Shown: positions 7,563 to 17,326, counted from the stretch's first letter. The stretch: 64,000 nt of DNA from Nocardiopsis ganjiahuensis DSM 45031 (GCF_000341085.1 NZ_ANBA01000009.1:248001-312000), one strand, 5' to 3'. Notes: generated by a model from the sequence alone, not told the origin. Numbers and translations are program-made.

Positions 7563-8954
7563 ATGGCATTGGTCGCCGGAATCGACAGTTCCACCCAGTC
7601 CTGCAAGATCGTGGTCTGTGACGCCACCACCGGAAAGGTGGTGCGCGAAGGCCGCGCGCCACACCCCGACGGCACCGAGACCGACCCCGCACACTGGTGG
7701 ACGGCGCTGACCACGGCCTCCTCCGGCCTGCTCGACGACGTCTCGGCCGTGTCCGTCGCCGGCCAGCAGCACGGCATGGTCGTGGTCGACGAGGACGGCG
7801 AGGTCATCCGCCCCGCCCTGCTGTGGAACGACGCCCGCTCCGCCGGGGCCGCGCACGACCTCGTCGCCGAACTCGGCGGCCCCAAGGCCTGGGCCGACGC
7901 CGTGGGCAACGTGCCCGTGGCCAGCCTGACCGTCAGCAAGCTCCGCTGGCTCGCCGAACACGAACCCGGCAACGCCGCCCGCGCACGCGGGGTCATGCTC
8001 CCCCACGACTGGCTGACCTGGCGGCTGGGCGGCACCCGCGCCGAACCCACCACCGACCGGGGCGACGCCTCCGGCACCGGCTACTGGTCGCCCGCCGAAG
8101 GCTCCTACCGCCCCGACCTGATGGTCAGGGCCTTCGGTCGCGAACTCGACCTGCCGCGCGTGGCCGCACCCTCGGAACCCGTGGGCCACACCCCCGAAGG
8201 TGCCGTGATCGCCCCCGGAACCGGCGACAACATGGGGGCGGCGCTCGGCCTGGGCCTGCGCCCCGGCGACGCCGTCGTCTCCCTCGGCACCAGCGGCACC
8301 GTGTTCGCCGCGCACGACCGGGCCACACACGACCCCACCGGGACCATCTCCGGCTTCGCCGACGCCACCGGCCGCTTCCTCCCGCTCGTGTGCACCCTGA
8401 ACGCGGCGCGCGTGCTCAGCGCCACCGCCTCCATGCTCGGCACCGGGCTGGCCGGGCTGGACACACTCGCCATGACCGCCGACCCCGGCGCGGACGGGCT
8501 CGTCCTGCTGCCCTACCTCGACGGCGAGCGCACCCCGGAGCTACCGCACGCCTCAGGCTCCCTGCACGGCCTGCGCCGCGACAACATGCGCCCGGAGAAC
8601 GTGGCCCGCGCGGCCGTGGAGGGCATGCTGTGCGGACTGGCCGACGGTCTGGCCGCCCTGACCGGGAACGGGGTCCCGGTCGAACGCGTCCTGCTCGTCG
8701 GCGGCGGTGCCCGCTCGGCCGCCGTGCGCGCCGTGGCCCCACTGGTCCTGGGCACGCCCACCGTGGTTCCGCCCGCCGCCGAGTACGTGGCCATCGGCGC
8801 CGCCCGCCAGGCCGCCTGGACCCTCGCCGGAACCTCCGAGCCGCCCACCTGGACGCTGGGCGCCCCGGAGGAGGAGTCGGCCCACACCTCCGACGTCGGA
8901 CTCCGGATCCGTGAACGCTACGCCGAGCAGCGCCGCGCCGCCCACGGTGTCTGA
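7563..8954 (+). CDS. xylB: Xylulokinase (FGGY carbohydrate kinase)
   Basis: 463-aa FGGY-family kinase; the family role is D-xylulose to xylulose 5-phosphate for the pentose phosphate pathway. The start ATG at 7563 has GGAGCAG before it. Motifs: [10 protein letters not shown] (phosphate loop), [18 protein letters not shown] (XylB-like substrate motif), [20 protein letters not shown] (ATP adenosine/phosphate motif), PYLDGERTP and LLVGGGARS. It is divergent from the galactonate regulator and has no xylose isomerase beside it, so another ketose is possible. A small hairpin at 9040-9057 follows. Confidence 0.88.
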   Translation: MALVAGIDSSTQSCKIVVCDATTGKVVREGRAPHPDGTETDPAHWWTALTTASSGLLDDVSAVSVAGQQHGMVVVDEDGEVIRPALLWNDARSAGAAHDLVAELGGPKAWADAVGNVPVASLTVSKLRWLAEHEPGNAARARGVMLPHDWLTWRLGGTRAEPTTDRGDASGTGYWSPAEGSYRPDLMVRAFGRELDLPRVAAPSEPVGHTPEGAVIAPGTGDNMGAALGLGLRPGDAVVSLGTSGTVFAAHDRATHDPTGTISGFADATGRFLPLVCTLNAARVLSATASMLGTGLAGLDTLAMTADPGADGLVLLPYLDGERTPELPHASGSLHGLRRDNMRPENVARAAVEGMLCGLADGLAALTGNGVPVERVLLVGGGARSAAVRAVAPLVLGTPTVVPPAAEYVAIGAARQAAWTLAGTSEPPTWTLGAPEEESAHTSDVGLRIRERYAEQRRAAHGV

Positions 8955-9039
8955 CCCGGAGCCCTGCCGGGGCGCGGGTCCGGTGGCTGGCGGGGCAGGG
9001 GTCCGGTGGCTGGCGGGAGCAGGGGCAGCCCGTCCGGAA

Positions 9040-9057
9040 GGTTCCCCGTGAGGAACC
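9040..9057. terminator. Short convergent hairpin
   Basis: GGTTCC (9040-9045), loop of six, GGAACC (9052-9057). It is placed between the converging xylulokinase and DUF1992 genes and could serve both strands. Confidence 0.5.
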
Positions 9058-9063
9058 CCGGGG

Positions 9064-9468
9064 TCAGGGCTGTGCGCCGCCCTGCCACTTGTCACGGAGA
9101 AACTCGTCGACGTCGTAGGGCATGAGGTTGAGCGGCGGCCCGGGGACGACGCTCGCGTTCATCTCGCGGATCTTCTTGTTGAGGCCCTCGAGGAGGTCCC
9201 GCACCCGCTTCTCGGTGCCGGCGGTGCGGGCCTCCGCCACGGTGTCCTCGGCTTCCTTGCGGAGCCTGAGGGTGGGCGGGAGCATCGACACGTTCTCGCT
9301 CCTGAGCTTCCTCTTGATCCACCAGTTCTCGTCGTAGGGCCGGTCGATGTCCGGGATCGGCTTGCCCGCACCGGGGAGGTCGTCGAACTCCCCCCGCTCG
9401 CGGGCCTGCCTGACCTGGGTGTCGATCCAGGACTCGAAGTCCATCCCGGTGGGTTTGCGTTCTGTCAT
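9064..9468 (-). CDS. DUF1992 / DnaJ-C28-like conserved protein
   Basis: 134-aa protein matching the DUF1992 domain (also found in DnaJ homologue subfamily C member 28). The signatures are FESWIDTQVRQARERGEFDDLPGAGKPI, WWIKRKLRSENV and the C-terminal KKIREMNA-type helix. Its function is not known to me; a chaperone-related role has been suggested from the eukaryotic domain fusion. The ATG at 9468 is preferred over upstream starts because of a GAGGAGG site 8 bases before it. It faces xylB and is divergent from the aldo-keto reductase. Confidence 0.85.
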   Translation of the reverse strand: MTERKPTGMDFESWIDTQVRQARERGEFDDLPGAGKPIPDIDRPYDENWWIKRKLRSENVSMLPPTLRLRKEAEDTVAEARTAGTEKRVRDLLEGLNKKIREMNASVVPGPPLNLMPYDVDEFLRDKWQGGAQP

Positions 9469-9638
9469 CGAACCGCCTCCTCGAGGTCCGGCCGCGGAGC
9501 GTACGCGGACGGGTTCAGGGCCTGCTTCCATCATGCGACACTCCCCGCGAAAGCCCGCGTGGCCCCCTGAACCAGGGTGTTCTAGCGTGGGGGCCGAACC
9601 ACTTTCCTCCCCCTGCGGGAGTACACGGAACGGTGACT

Positions 9639-10586
9639 ATGAACGACACCTCTCTGCGCCGGTTGGGCACCTCCGACCTGCGTGTCTCCCCGTTGAACCT
9701 GGGCGGCAACGTCTTCGGGTGGACCGCGGACGAGACCACGTCCTTCGCGATCCTGGACGCCTTCCGCGACTCCGGCGGCAACTTCGTCGACACCGCCGAC
9801 TCCTACTCGGCCTGGGCCGAGGGGCACACCGGCGGGGAGTCCGAACGGGTCATCGGCGGCTGGCTGGCCCAGCGCGGCCACGGCGACATGGTGATCGCCA
9901 CGAAGGTCAGCCAGCACCCGGACTTCCGAGGGCTGTCCGCCAAGAACGTCAAGGCGGCCGCCGAGGCCTCCCTGGGACGGCTCGGCCTGGAGACCGTCGA
10001 CCTCTACTACGCCCACTTCGACGACCCCGACACCCCGGTCGCCGAGAGCGCCGAGGCCTTCTCCTCGCTGGTCGACGAGGGAAAGGTCCGGTACGTGGGC
10101 CTGTCCAACCACAGCCCGGACCGCATCCGCGAGTGGCTGGCGGCCTGCGACGAGAACGGCTGGCACCGCCCGGTGTGCGTACAGCCCCAGTACAACCTGG
10201 TCGAGCGCGGCATCGAGCACGACCTGGTGCCGCTGGCCCAGGCGGAGGGCCTGGCTCTGCTGCCCTACTTCGGGCTGGCCCGCGGCTTCCTGACCGGCAA
10301 GTACCGGCCGGGGGCCGACAACGACCACAGCCCCCGCTCCGGCAAGGCCCGCGCCTACCTGGACGAGCCGCGCGGGGAACGGGTTCTGGCGGCCCTGGAC
10401 ACGATCGCGGCCGAGCGCTCCGCGGCGGTGTCCACGGTCGCCCTGGCCTGGCTGGTCGAGCGCCCCGGCGTGACCTCGGTGCTCTCCAGCGCCCGTGACA
10501 CGGAGCAGCTGGCGGGTCTGCTGGCCCTGAACCACCTGCGCCTGACCGCCGAGGAGACCGCTCTCCTCGACGAGGCCTCCGCCTGA
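9639..10586 (+). CDS. Aldo/keto reductase
   Basis: 315-aa NADP-dependent aldo-keto reductase of the type that reduces sugar aldehydes and similar carbonyls. Catalytic tetrad candidates are Asp and Tyr in FVDTADSYSAW, Lys in MVIATKVSQH and His in LYYAHFDDPD. Later family blocks include RYVGLSNHSPDRI, PQYNLVERG and VALAWLVERPGVTSVL. The ATG at 9639 and an in-frame GTG at 9633 are both possible; only a weak GGAA-type site is visible. It is a single gene. The substrate is unknown. Confidence 0.88.
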   Translation: MNDTSLRRLGTSDLRVSPLNLGGNVFGWTADETTSFAILDAFRDSGGNFVDTADSYSAWAEGHTGGESERVIGGWLAQRGHGDMVIATKVSQHPDFRGLSAKNVKAAAEASLGRLGLETVDLYYAHFDDPDTPVAESAEAFSSLVDEGKVRYVGLSNHSPDRIREWLAACDENGWHRPVCVQPQYNLVERGIEHDLVPLAQAEGLALLPYFGLARGFLTGKYRPGADNDHSPRSGKARAYLDEPRGERVLAALDTIAAERSAAVSTVALAWLVERPGVTSVLSSARDTEQLAGLLALNHLRLTAEETALLDEASA

Positions 10587-10761
10587 ACCCCGTGCACCGG
10601 TGAGGATCCGGCGGGGACCGTCCCCCGCCGGGCCCGCGCCCCCGCGCCACCGGCGCCGGGGCGGGTGGTACCGCCTGCTTCAGGCGCATTCACATAGGGT
10701 GATCCTGCGACTCCGATGGGCCTTTGCGCCTGTCCATCACCATCACGGAGGACGACACGAC

Positions 10762-13260
10762 ATGAGCACCGACTTTCCTGACGGCCCGGGCGGCGACCCC
10801 GGGTCCTTCGACGAGTTCCTGGCGCGGTTCCTCGGCGGATCACGCGGGCCCGTCCGCCGGGTGGACCTCTCCAAGCTGATGAGCCCCGAAGCGCGCACCG
10901 TGGCCGACGCCGCCGTCCGGCGCACCCTGGAGAGCGGCGGGACCGACGTCGACTCGGTCCACCTGCTGTGGTCGCTGCTGCGCTACCCGCCCATCCGCGA
11001 ACTCCTGGACCGCACCGACGCCGATCTGCCGACCCTGGAGAACGTGGTCGGCCAGGCCGTCGCCCAGGCGCCGCGCGCGGTGCGCGGCGGCGCGGCCCGG
11101 CTCACGCCCGCGGCCAAACGCACCTTCCTCGACTCCCTCCAGATCGCCCGCGCGACCGGAAGCGCCAGCATCACACCCGAACACCTGCTGTTCGCGCTGG
11201 CGGTCAACCCCGACGCCCCGGTCGGCCAGCTGCTGCGCGACTCCGGGGTCACCCCTCAGTCCCTCCAGAAGGCGGCCGGGCCGGTGCCCGCCGCGGAGCA
11301 GACCGAGACGGCACCGTCCAACACACCGCAGCTGGACGAGTTCGGCACCGACATGACCGCGCTCGCCCGCGAGGGCCGCCTGGACCCGGTGGTCGGCCGC
11401 GAGGACGAGGTCGAACAGTGCATCGAGGTGCTGGCCCGGCGGCGCAAGAACAACCCGGTGCTCATCGGTGACCCGGGTGTGGGCAAGACCGCGATCGTGG
11501 AGGGCATCGCCCAGCGCATCTTCGACGACGACGTCCCCGAGACCCTGCGCGGACGGCGCCTGGTCCAGCTGGACCTGTCCGGCATCGTGGCGGGCACCCG
11601 GTACCGGGGCGACTTCGAGGAGCGGCTCAACGCGATCGTGGACGAGATCCGCGCGCAGTCGGACCAGCTGCTCATCTTCATCGACGAGATCCACACCCTG
11701 GTCGGGGCCGGTGCGTCCGAGGGGTCGACCAGCGCCGGGAACATGCTCAAACCCGCGCTGGCCCGCGGTGAGCTGCACATCGTCGGCGCGACCACCGTCG
11801 ACGAGTACCGCAAGAACATCGAGAAGGACGCCGCCCTGGAGCGCCGGTTCCAGCCGATCCAGGTGCCCGAGCCGTCGGTGGAGGACACCGTCGACATCCT
11901 GCGCGGCCTGCGGGACCGCTACGAGGCCCACCACCAGGTGCGGTTCAGCGACGAGAGCCTGGTCGCCGCGGCCGAGCTCTCCGACCGCTACGTCACCGAC
12001 CGCTTCCTGCCGGACAAGGCCATCGACCTCGTCGACCAGGCCGGGGCCCGGGTGCGGCTGCGGTTGAAGACCTCCAGCACGACCCTGCGCGATCTGGAGA
12101 AGAAGCTCAAGGACCTGGAGGAGCGCAAGGAGAAGGCCGTCCAGGAGGAGGACTACGAGAAGGCCTCCGCGCTGCGCGACGAGATCAACGCGGCCAAGGG
12201 CAGCATGCACCAGGCACGCGGCACCGGTTCGGCGGTGCCCGAGGTGGGCCCGGCCGACATCGCCGAGGTGGTCTCGCGCAGCACCGGTATCCCGGTGACC
12301 CAGCTGACCCAGGAGGAGAGGGAGCGGCTGGTCAACCTGGAGGAGGTGCTGCACGCCCGGGTGATCGGCCAGGACGAGGCGGTCACCGCCGTCTCCGAGG
12401 CGATCCGCCGCAACCGTGCCGGGCTGGGCGACCCGGACCGGCCGGTGGGCAGTTTCCTGTTCCTGGGGCCCACCGGTGTGGGCAAGACGGAGCTGGCCCG
12501 GGCGCTCGCGGCGGCGCTGTTCGGTTCCGAGGACGCCATGGTCCGGATCGACATGAGCGAGTTCCAGGAACGGCACACCACGAGCCGCCTGACCGGGGCT
12601 CCCCCCGGTTTCGTGGGCTACGAGGAGGCCGGTCAGCTCACCGAAGCGGTGCGGCGGCACCCGTACTCGGTGCTGCTGCTCGACGAGGTCGAGAAGGCCC
12701 ACCCGGACGTGTTCAACCTGCTGTTGCAGTTGTTGGACGACGGTCGGCTCACCGACGGCCAGGGCCGCACCGTGGACTTCCGGAACACGGTGGTCATCAT
12801 GACGAGCAACCTGGGCTCGGAGGTGATCACCGGCGGCGGCCCGATGGGCTTCAGCGCCGACGGGCAGATGGACCCCGACACCGAGCGCCGTGTCATGCGC
12901 CGGTTGAAGGAGGAGTTCCGCCCCGAATTCATCAACCGCATCGACGAGGTCATCGTCTTCGACCAGTTGGACGAGAAGGAGATCGGCCAGATCACCCGCC
13001 TGATGCTGGCGCGGACCGAGGAGCGCCTGCGGGCCCAGGACATCCAGGTGCGGTTCACCGACGAGGCGGTCAAGTGGCTGTCGCAGCGCGGCTACCAGCC
13101 CGAGTTCGGCGCCCGCCCGCTGGCCAGGACCATCCAGCGCAACGTGGGCAACCGGCTGTCGAGGATGGTGCTCGACCGGCAGGTGGTCGCCGGTGACCAC
13201 GTGGTGGTGGACGCCGACGGGGACGACCAGCTCACCATCGCCACGGTGCCGTCCTTCTAG
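10762..13260 (+). CDS. ClpC-type AAA+ unfoldase with atypical N-terminus
   Basis: 832-aa Hsp100 protein with two AAA+ rings, expected to unfold proteins for ClpP. Order: a 40-residue Gly/Asp-rich lead, a double Clp_N repeat (about 45-185), D1 with Walker A GDPGVGKT (from residue 236) and Walker B IFIDEIH (about 305), a short UVR-type middle segment ([14 protein letters not shown]...ALRDEI, about 441-483), D2 with Walker [10 protein letters not shown] (about 569) and [11 protein letters not shown]. The short UVR linker argues for ClpC, not ClpB. The MGF in the D2 loop may dock ClpP. It has GGAGG before the ATG. The diverged N-terminus suggests a paralogue of the main ClpC. No HAIR or ClgR site is seen upstream. 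Confidence 0.88.
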   Translation: MSTDFPDGPGGDPGSFDEFLARFLGGSRGPVRRVDLSKLMSPEARTVADAAVRRTLESGGTDVDSVHLLWSLLRYPPIRELLDRTDADLPTLENVVGQAVAQAPRAVRGGAARLTPAAKRTFLDSLQIARATGSASITPEHLLFALAVNPDAPVGQLLRDSGVTPQSLQKAAGPVPAAEQTETAPSNTPQLDEFGTDMTALAREGRLDPVVGREDEVEQCIEVLARRRKNNPVLIGDPGVGKTAIVEGIAQRIFDDDVPETLRGRRLVQLDLSGIVAGTRYRGDFEERLNAIVDEIRAQSDQLLIFIDEIHTLVGAGASEGSTSAGNMLKPALARGELHIVGATTVDEYRKNIEKDAALERRFQPIQVPEPSVEDTVDILRGLRDRYEAHHQVRFSDESLVAAAELSDRYVTDRFLPDKAIDLVDQAGARVRLRLKTSSTTLRDLEKKLKDLEERKEKAVQEEDYEKASALRDEINAAKGSMHQARGTGSAVPEVGPADIAEVVSRSTGIPVTQLTQEERERLVNLEEVLHARVIGQDEAVTAVSEAIRRNRAGLGDPDRPVGSFLFLGPTGVGKTELARALAAALFGSEDAMVRIDMSEFQERHTTSRLTGAPPGFVGYEEAGQLTEAVRRHPYSVLLLDEVEKAHPDVFNLLLQLLDDGRLTDGQGRTVDFRNTVVIMTSNLGSEVITGGGPMGFSADGQMDPDTERRVMRRLKEEFRPEFINRIDEVIVFDQLDEKEIGQITRLMLARTEERLRAQDIQVRFTDEAVKWLSQRGYQPEFGARPLARTIQRNVGNRLSRMVLDRQVVAGDHVVVDADGDDQLTIATVPSF

Positions 13261-13278
13261 GGCCTGGGAAAACGCCGA

Positions 13279-13309
13279 GGGGCGCCGGAGGTTCTTCCTC
13301 CGGCGCCCC
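13279..13309 (+). terminator. Intrinsic terminator of the clpC-like gene
   Basis: A perfect 13-bp stem (13279-13291 with 13297-13309, starting GGGGCGCC) around a TTCTT loop, 18 bases after the stop. Three copies of a TCAGGCGCCG motif follow at about 13319-13367. Confidence 0.85.
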
Positions 13310-13356
13310 CGTGTGTGTCAGGCGCCGATCTCAGGCGCCGGTGTCAGGCATCGCTG

Positions 13357-14478
13357 TCAGGCGCCGGTGCCGCTGGTGCGGATCTGCTCGCGGATCCACT
13401 CCCCCGCGGGCTTGAGCGCTCCGGTCCCCCCGAAGGGGCCGCCGGCGGCGCAGGTGCCCGGCTCGAAGACCGCCCCGGAGCGGAAGTCGTCCGAGAAGTT
13501 CCAGTTCACCCAGCTGATCTGTTCCTCGGCCATGAAGTCGAGGTAGGCCTGGGCCGAGGCGAAGTCGTCGGGCCCGTCACCGGTGTGCTCCTGGGTGCCG
13601 AACTCGGTCACGAACAGGGGCAGCTCCTGGGCCGCCTGGCGGAAGACGTCGAAGTGGGGACCGCCGTGCGAGGCCGCGTAGAAGTGGTACACGTACATGA
13701 TGTTGTCGGCGTCGACCGGGTCGGCGACGATCTCGGAGTGGTCCGAGCCCTCGGACACCCCCAGCGAGGACCAGGCGCGGGTGCCGACCAGCACGACCGC
13801 CTCGGGGTCCTGCTCGCGGATCACCGGGATGACCTGTTCGGAGTACCCCTTGACGGCGTCCCAGGAGACCCCGTTGGGCTCGTTGGCGATCTCGTAGAGG
13901 ACGTTGTCCTTGTCGGAGTGCGCGGCGGCCATCTCCGCGAAGAAGTCCAGGGCGAGATCGGTGTTGTGGTTCGGGTCGCCGGGCGTGAGCATGTGCCAGT
14001 CCACGATCACGTAGAGGCCGCGCCGGGTGCCCTCCTCGACGAGCTCGTGCACCCGGTCGGTGAAGCCGCGCGGGTCGGTCTCGTAGCCGCCCTCCTGGAT
14101 GTACATGGACACCCGGAGGACGTCGGCGTTCCAGTCACCGGCGAGGGCGTCGAGCGAGGCGTCGGTGAGGCAGTCGTCGAACCACTGGAGGCCGTGCGAA
14201 CTCATCCCGGTGAGTTGGACCGGCTGGCCGTTCTCGTCGCAGAGTTTGAGCCCGCACACCTGGAGCTGCCCGTGTGCGTCGACGGCGCTCAGAGCGGTCT
14301 CGTCGGAGACGGGGACGGCTTCGCCGCGGTCGGCGGGCTCACCGGTGAACAGGGCGGCTCCCAGGAGGAGCGCTCCCACAACGGCGGGGCCGAGGGTGCG
14401 CAGGAGTCTTCCGCGGGCGGGGGCGAAGGAGGAACCGGGGGTGGGGTCGGGGGCGGGGGTGGTGCGGTGGTGCGCCAA
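13357..14478 (-). CDS. GH5 endoglucanase (cellulase), secreted or membrane-anchored
   Basis: 373-aa glycoside hydrolase family 5 enzyme acting on beta-1,4-glucans outside the cell. A hydrophobic segment at about residues 30-48 serves as signal or anchor. The catalytic part starts with LKLCDENGQPVQLTGMSSHGLQW, a standard Cel5 opening. The acid/base Glu is in YEIANEPNG and the nucleophile Glu in FVTEFGTQE; VIVDWHML and WVNWNFSD are further substrate-site blocks. No carbohydrate-binding module is attached. The start is TTG at 14478 with GGAGG seven bases upstream. A well-formed promoter lies at 14560-14588. I looked for a CebR-type palindrome and saw none. Confidence 0.9.
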   Translation of the reverse strand: MAHHRTTPAPDPTPGSSFAPARGRLLRTLGPAVVGALLLGAALFTGEPADRGEAVPVSDETALSAVDAHGQLQVCGLKLCDENGQPVQLTGMSSHGLQWFDDCLTDASLDALAGDWNADVLRVSMYIQEGGYETDPRGFTDRVHELVEEGTRRGLYVIVDWHMLTPGDPNHNTDLALDFFAEMAAAHSDKDNVLYEIANEPNGVSWDAVKGYSEQVIPVIREQDPEAVVLVGTRAWSSLGVSEGSDHSEIVADPVDADNIMYVYHFYAASHGGPHFDVFRQAAQELPLFVTEFGTQEHTGDGPDDFASAQAYLDFMAEEQISWVNWNFSDDFRSGAVFEPGTCAAGGPFGGTGALKPAGEWIREQIRTSGTGA

Positions 14479-14559
14479 GGAGGAACCTCCAGCGGGGTGC
14501 GGACCGGCCTGCGCGAAGGGGTTCGCGCGGCCCTGATCCGGAAGGAGTGTTTCCTGAAG

Positions 14560-14588
14560 AAGCTAGGTTCCGGTTGCTCAAACGTCAA
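14560..14588 (-). promoter_or_regulatory. Sigma-70-type promoter of the GH5 gene
   Basis: Reading the minus strand: -35 TTGACG (14588-14583), 17-base spacer, -10 TAGCTT (14565-14560). The inverted repeat GCGCGAA...TTCGCGC at 14511-14528 lies between this promoter and the start codon and may be an operator or an mRNA hairpin. Confidence 0.6.
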
Positions 14589-14712
14589 GGGCGGCTACCC
14601 AAGGTGATCACACGTTCCCGAACCTCCCCGTGGGGCACAGCCGTACCGGTGTGCCCCAGGACAGGTTCCCCGTCGGCCCCTGACTCGGACGCCCTGAACC
14701 GGGCGCCCCGGT

Positions 14713-14898
14713 TCAGGCGGGCTCGGGCTGGGGCTTGGGCCCCGGCGGTTCGGGGTGCGGGACGGGCTCCGGCGGTTCGGGGACCGGGCTCGGCTCCGGC
14801 GGAATCGGATCGGGCGGCATCGGTGCCGGCGGGAACGGATCCGGCGGCATCGGGTCGGGCTGGCGCAGCGTCCGGCCCGACGTGCTGCGTACGCTCAT
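14713..14898 (-). CDS. Proline-rich small protein, unknown function
   Basis: 61-aa protein: a short basic N-terminus (MSVRSTSGRT), then about 45 residues of PxP-type repeats rich in Pro, Glu and Asp (units such as PPDPFPPAP and PEPPEPVPHPEP). No signal peptide or membrane segment. The strong GAGGAGGAAG ribosome site 7 bases before the ATG is the main argument that it is translated. Low-complexity repeats in GC-rich DNA can look coding by chance, so I am not certain. Confidence 0.5.
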   Translation of the reverse strand: MSVRSTSGRTLRQPDPMPPDPFPPAPMPPDPIPPEPSPVPEPPEPVPHPEPPGPKPQPEPA

Positions 14899-15044
14899 GA
14901 GGGCTTCCTCCTCTCGGCGCTGTGTCCCTGCTGAAGGGGTTGATCGGCAACTCGCCCCTCGGTGGGAGTACGTGTCCTTTCCGGTCGACCTAAGTTCCGT
15001 GTTGGTTCCGGGTTCCCCGTTCCGGCCGGGCGACCTGTCCGGCG

Positions 15045-16007
15045 CTAGAGCTTGCGGAGCCGGGGCAGGACCTCGGTGGCGTAGAACTCGAAGAAACCGT
15101 CCTGGTCGTCACCGACCTGGCAGACGTACACCTCGTCCACACCCGCCTCCAGGTAGGGCGTGATCGCGTCGACGTGGGTCTGCGGGTCCGGTCCGCAGGT
15201 GATCTCCTCCGCCACCATGTCCGGGGTAATCAGGGAGCCGGTGAGCTGCTCGAAGTGGCGCGGCAGCGGCAGCAGCTGCACGGACTCCCCCGGCAGCGCG
15301 TCGGTGGGCCAGCGCTCGTGCGCCGTCCGCACCGCTTCCTCCTCGGTGGCGGCCCAGCAGACCTTCAGACCGCCCTGAACCGGTTTGCCCTCGCCTCCCC
15401 AGGCGCGGAAGTTCTCGATGGTCTCGGTGCTGGGCGCCACCTGGATGAGACCGTCGGTCGCGCGCGCGGCCAACTCGGTGGCCTTGGGCCCGAAGGCCGA
15501 CATGTACACCTGCGGCGGTTCCTCGGGCAGCGTGTACAGGCGCGCGGTGTCGACCGTGAAGAACTCGCCCCGGTGGCTGACCAGCTTGCCGCCCCAGAGC
15601 TTGCGCATCACCTCGACGGCTTCCTCCAGCTGCGCGATGCGCCGTGCCGCGGGCGGCCAGGCGTCGCCGAGGATGTGTTCGTTGAGCGCCTCCCCGGTGC
15701 CCACCCCGAGGGTGAAGCCGCCGTTGGTCATGATCGCGGCGGTGGCGGCGGCCTGGGCGATGATCGCCGGATGGATCCGCGTGGTCGGGCAGGTCACCGC
15801 GGTGGTGACGGGCAGGGAGGTGACCTGCCCGATCGCCCCGACCACCGACCACACGAACGACGCCTCTCCCTGGGCGCCCAGCCAGGGGTGGTAGTGGTCG
15901 GAGATCCACAGGGCGTCGAAGGAGGCCTCCTCCGCCGCACGGGCCTGGCGGACCAGTTCCCGCGGACCGTGCTCCTCGCTGGCGAGGAAGTATCCGAAAC
16001 GCGTCAT
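15045..16007 (-). CDS. F420-dependent LLM-class oxidoreductase
   Basis: 320-aa luciferase-like TIM-barrel enzyme of the F420-using group that includes F420-dependent glucose-6-phosphate dehydrogenase and TIGR03557-type proteins. Features: MTRFGYFLASEEHGP start, LWISDHYHPWLGAQGEASFVW (active-site His and substrate pocket), TTAVTCPTTRIHPAIIAQAAAT, GGFTLGVGTGEALNEHILG (F420 phosphate contact) and VYMSAFGPKATELAARATDG. It is monocistronic. The true substrate is unknown, and the cofactor is inferred from the subfamily. Confidence 0.85.
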   Translation of the reverse strand: MTRFGYFLASEEHGPRELVRQARAAEEASFDALWISDHYHPWLGAQGEASFVWSVVGAIGQVTSLPVTTAVTCPTTRIHPAIIAQAAATAAIMTNGGFTLGVGTGEALNEHILGDAWPPAARRIAQLEEAVEVMRKLWGGKLVSHRGEFFTVDTARLYTLPEEPPQVYMSAFGPKATELAARATDGLIQVAPSTETIENFRAWGGEGKPVQGGLKVCWAATEEEAVRTAHERWPTDALPGESVQLLPLPRHFEQLTGSLITPDMVAEEITCGPDPQTHVDAITPYLEAGVDEVYVCQVGDDQDGFFEFYATEVLPRLRKL

Positions 16008-16094
16008 TCCCCCGAATCCTCTCTGCCGTGGCGCGCGGTGCGCGGCGCCTGGGCCGTTCGGTGCACGGGCCTGTCCGATGCGCGGGTCACCGGG

Positions 16095-17270
16095 TCACTC
16101 GGAGCTCCGTTCCCCGGTGCGCCGGTCCTCGCGTTGTTCCTCGGCGCGCGAGCGCTGGTTCATCTGACGGCCCGCCCGTTCGTTGAGGACGGCGACGGTG
16201 TTGACCACACGGCCCAGCCTGCTGTCACCCGCCTCCGAGCCGAGGCGTTCCTCCACCTGCCCCGGGGTGTCCGGCAACAGCCACCCGACCAGCCGCATCG
16301 CCTCCTGGGTGAGCCCCGGCGCGATTCCGCGTGCGACCAGGCCGAGCCGGGCGGTCGGGGTGATCACGAGGAACCCCTTGCGTCTGGCCGTGGCGTGCAC
16401 GATGTGGCGGGCGGCGCGTTCGACGCTCACACTGAGCAGCGGCAGCCCGGCGGCCAGCGCGAACCACGCGTACTCGCGTTCGGGGTCGCCCCGGAAGAGC
16501 ACGCCCCGGTGCGAGCCGGTGCGCATCAGCCCGGGCACGACGGTGGTGACGCGCACCCCGGTGCCCGCGGTCTCGGCGGCCATGCCCTCGGACAGCGCCG
16601 CCCAGGCGTGTTTGGCCGTGGAGTAGGGCAGCATGTGCGGCACCGACAGGTAGGCGCCGATCGAGGTGATGTTGACGATGCTCCCCCGGGTGGCGCGCAG
16701 CCGGTCGACGGCGGCCCGGGACAGGTGGAAGGGGCCCCAGAACATGATGTCCATGGCCTGCCGGAAGTGCTCGTCGGTGAGTGCATCCTGCGGACCGACC
16801 AGCATGGTCCCTGCGGAGTTGACCAGCACGTCGAGACGGCCGAAGCGCTGTTCGGCCTCGTCGAGCAGCGTCTCCACCTGCTCCGGGTCGGTGACGTCGC
16901 AGACCACGCCGTGGGCGTCCACGCCGCGGCCGGTGAGTTCGGCGACCGCCCGGTCCAGGTTCTCCTGCCCGCGGGCGCAGATGACCACGGAGGCACCCGA
17001 GGCCCCGAACTCGCGGGCCAGCTGGAGGCCGAGCCCGCGGGAGCCACCGGTGATCAACACGACCTTGCCGGACATGAGCCCCGAGCGGCGGCGTTCGGAC
17101 AGTGCGGAGGCGCCGACGCCGATGACGGCTCCGGCCGCGCCCCAGGCGAGGAGTTCGAGGTTGCGTCCGCGAGCGGGTTCGGGTGTCGGCGCGGACCCGT
17201 ACCTGCGGCGGGCGCGGGACCACGCCCAGCGGGCCCCGGCCAGTGCGAGCGGCGCCTTCCAGCTGATCAC
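16095..17270 (-). CDS. Short-chain dehydrogenase with N-terminal membrane segment
   Basis: 391-aa SDR. Residues 38-55 (LELLAWGAAGAVIGVGAS) form a likely membrane helix ahead of the Rossmann domain. TGGSRGLG at 74-81 binds NAD(P), NSAG is at 151-154, the catalytic Ser is near 203 and YSTAK at 216-220 supplies Tyr216 and Lys220. A 100-residue C-terminal region ends in a charged tail (RSRAEEQREDRRTGERSSE). The GTG at 17270 overlaps the stop of a 19-residue upstream ORF by four bases (GTGA); the strong ribosome site belongs to that small ORF, so this gene is probably translated by coupling. Substrate unknown. Confidence 0.85.
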   Translation of the reverse strand: MISWKAPLALAGARWAWSRARRRYGSAPTPEPARGRNLELLAWGAAGAVIGVGASALSERRRSGLMSGKVVLITGGSRGLGLQLAREFGASGASVVICARGQENLDRAVAELTGRGVDAHGVVCDVTDPEQVETLLDEAEQRFGRLDVLVNSAGTMLVGPQDALTDEHFRQAMDIMFWGPFHLSRAAVDRLRATRGSIVNITSIGAYLSVPHMLPYSTAKHAWAALSEGMAAETAGTGVRVTTVVPGLMRTGSHRGVLFRGDPEREYAWFALAAGLPLLSVSVERAARHIVHATARRKGFLVITPTARLGLVARGIAPGLTQEAMRLVGWLLPDTPGQVEERLGSEAGDSRLGRVVNTVAVLNERAGRQMNQRSRAEEQREDRRTGERSSE

Positions 17271-17326
17271 CGGTCACCCCGTTCCGCGGCGGTGCGGGCC
17301 GAGGGTGTGCGCTGGACCTGCTGCAT
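17267..17326 (-). CDS. 19-residue leader ORF coupled to the SDR gene
   Basis: The ATG at 17326 has a GGGGAG site five bases upstream. It encodes a basic, polar peptide (MQQVQRTPSARTAAERGDR) and its TGA overlaps the SDR GTG by four bases. The SDR start has no good site of its own. Reading: a small coupled ORF that sets up SDR translation. It could also be chance. Confidence 0.4.
   Translation of the reverse strand: MQQVQRTPSARTAAERGDR

Noticed and set aside
8977-9018. Tandem 18-base GGTCCGGTGGCTGGCGGG copies after xylB
   Set aside because: Only two copies, with no dyad or link to a known site; noted as local duplication.
10600-10762. HAIR or ClgR operator in front of the clpC-like gene
   Set aside because: No CTTGAGT/ACTCAAG dyad or GTTCGC-N5-GCG-type site is present in this stretch.
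10840-13200. 786-residue minus-strand frame
   Set aside because: Antisense to the clpC-like gene, with low-complexity Val/Gly/Gln/His composition and no motif.
13319-13370. Three TCAGGCGCCG copies as a possible repeat element
   Set aside because: Too short and too simple for a regulatory array or mobile element; probably local duplication.
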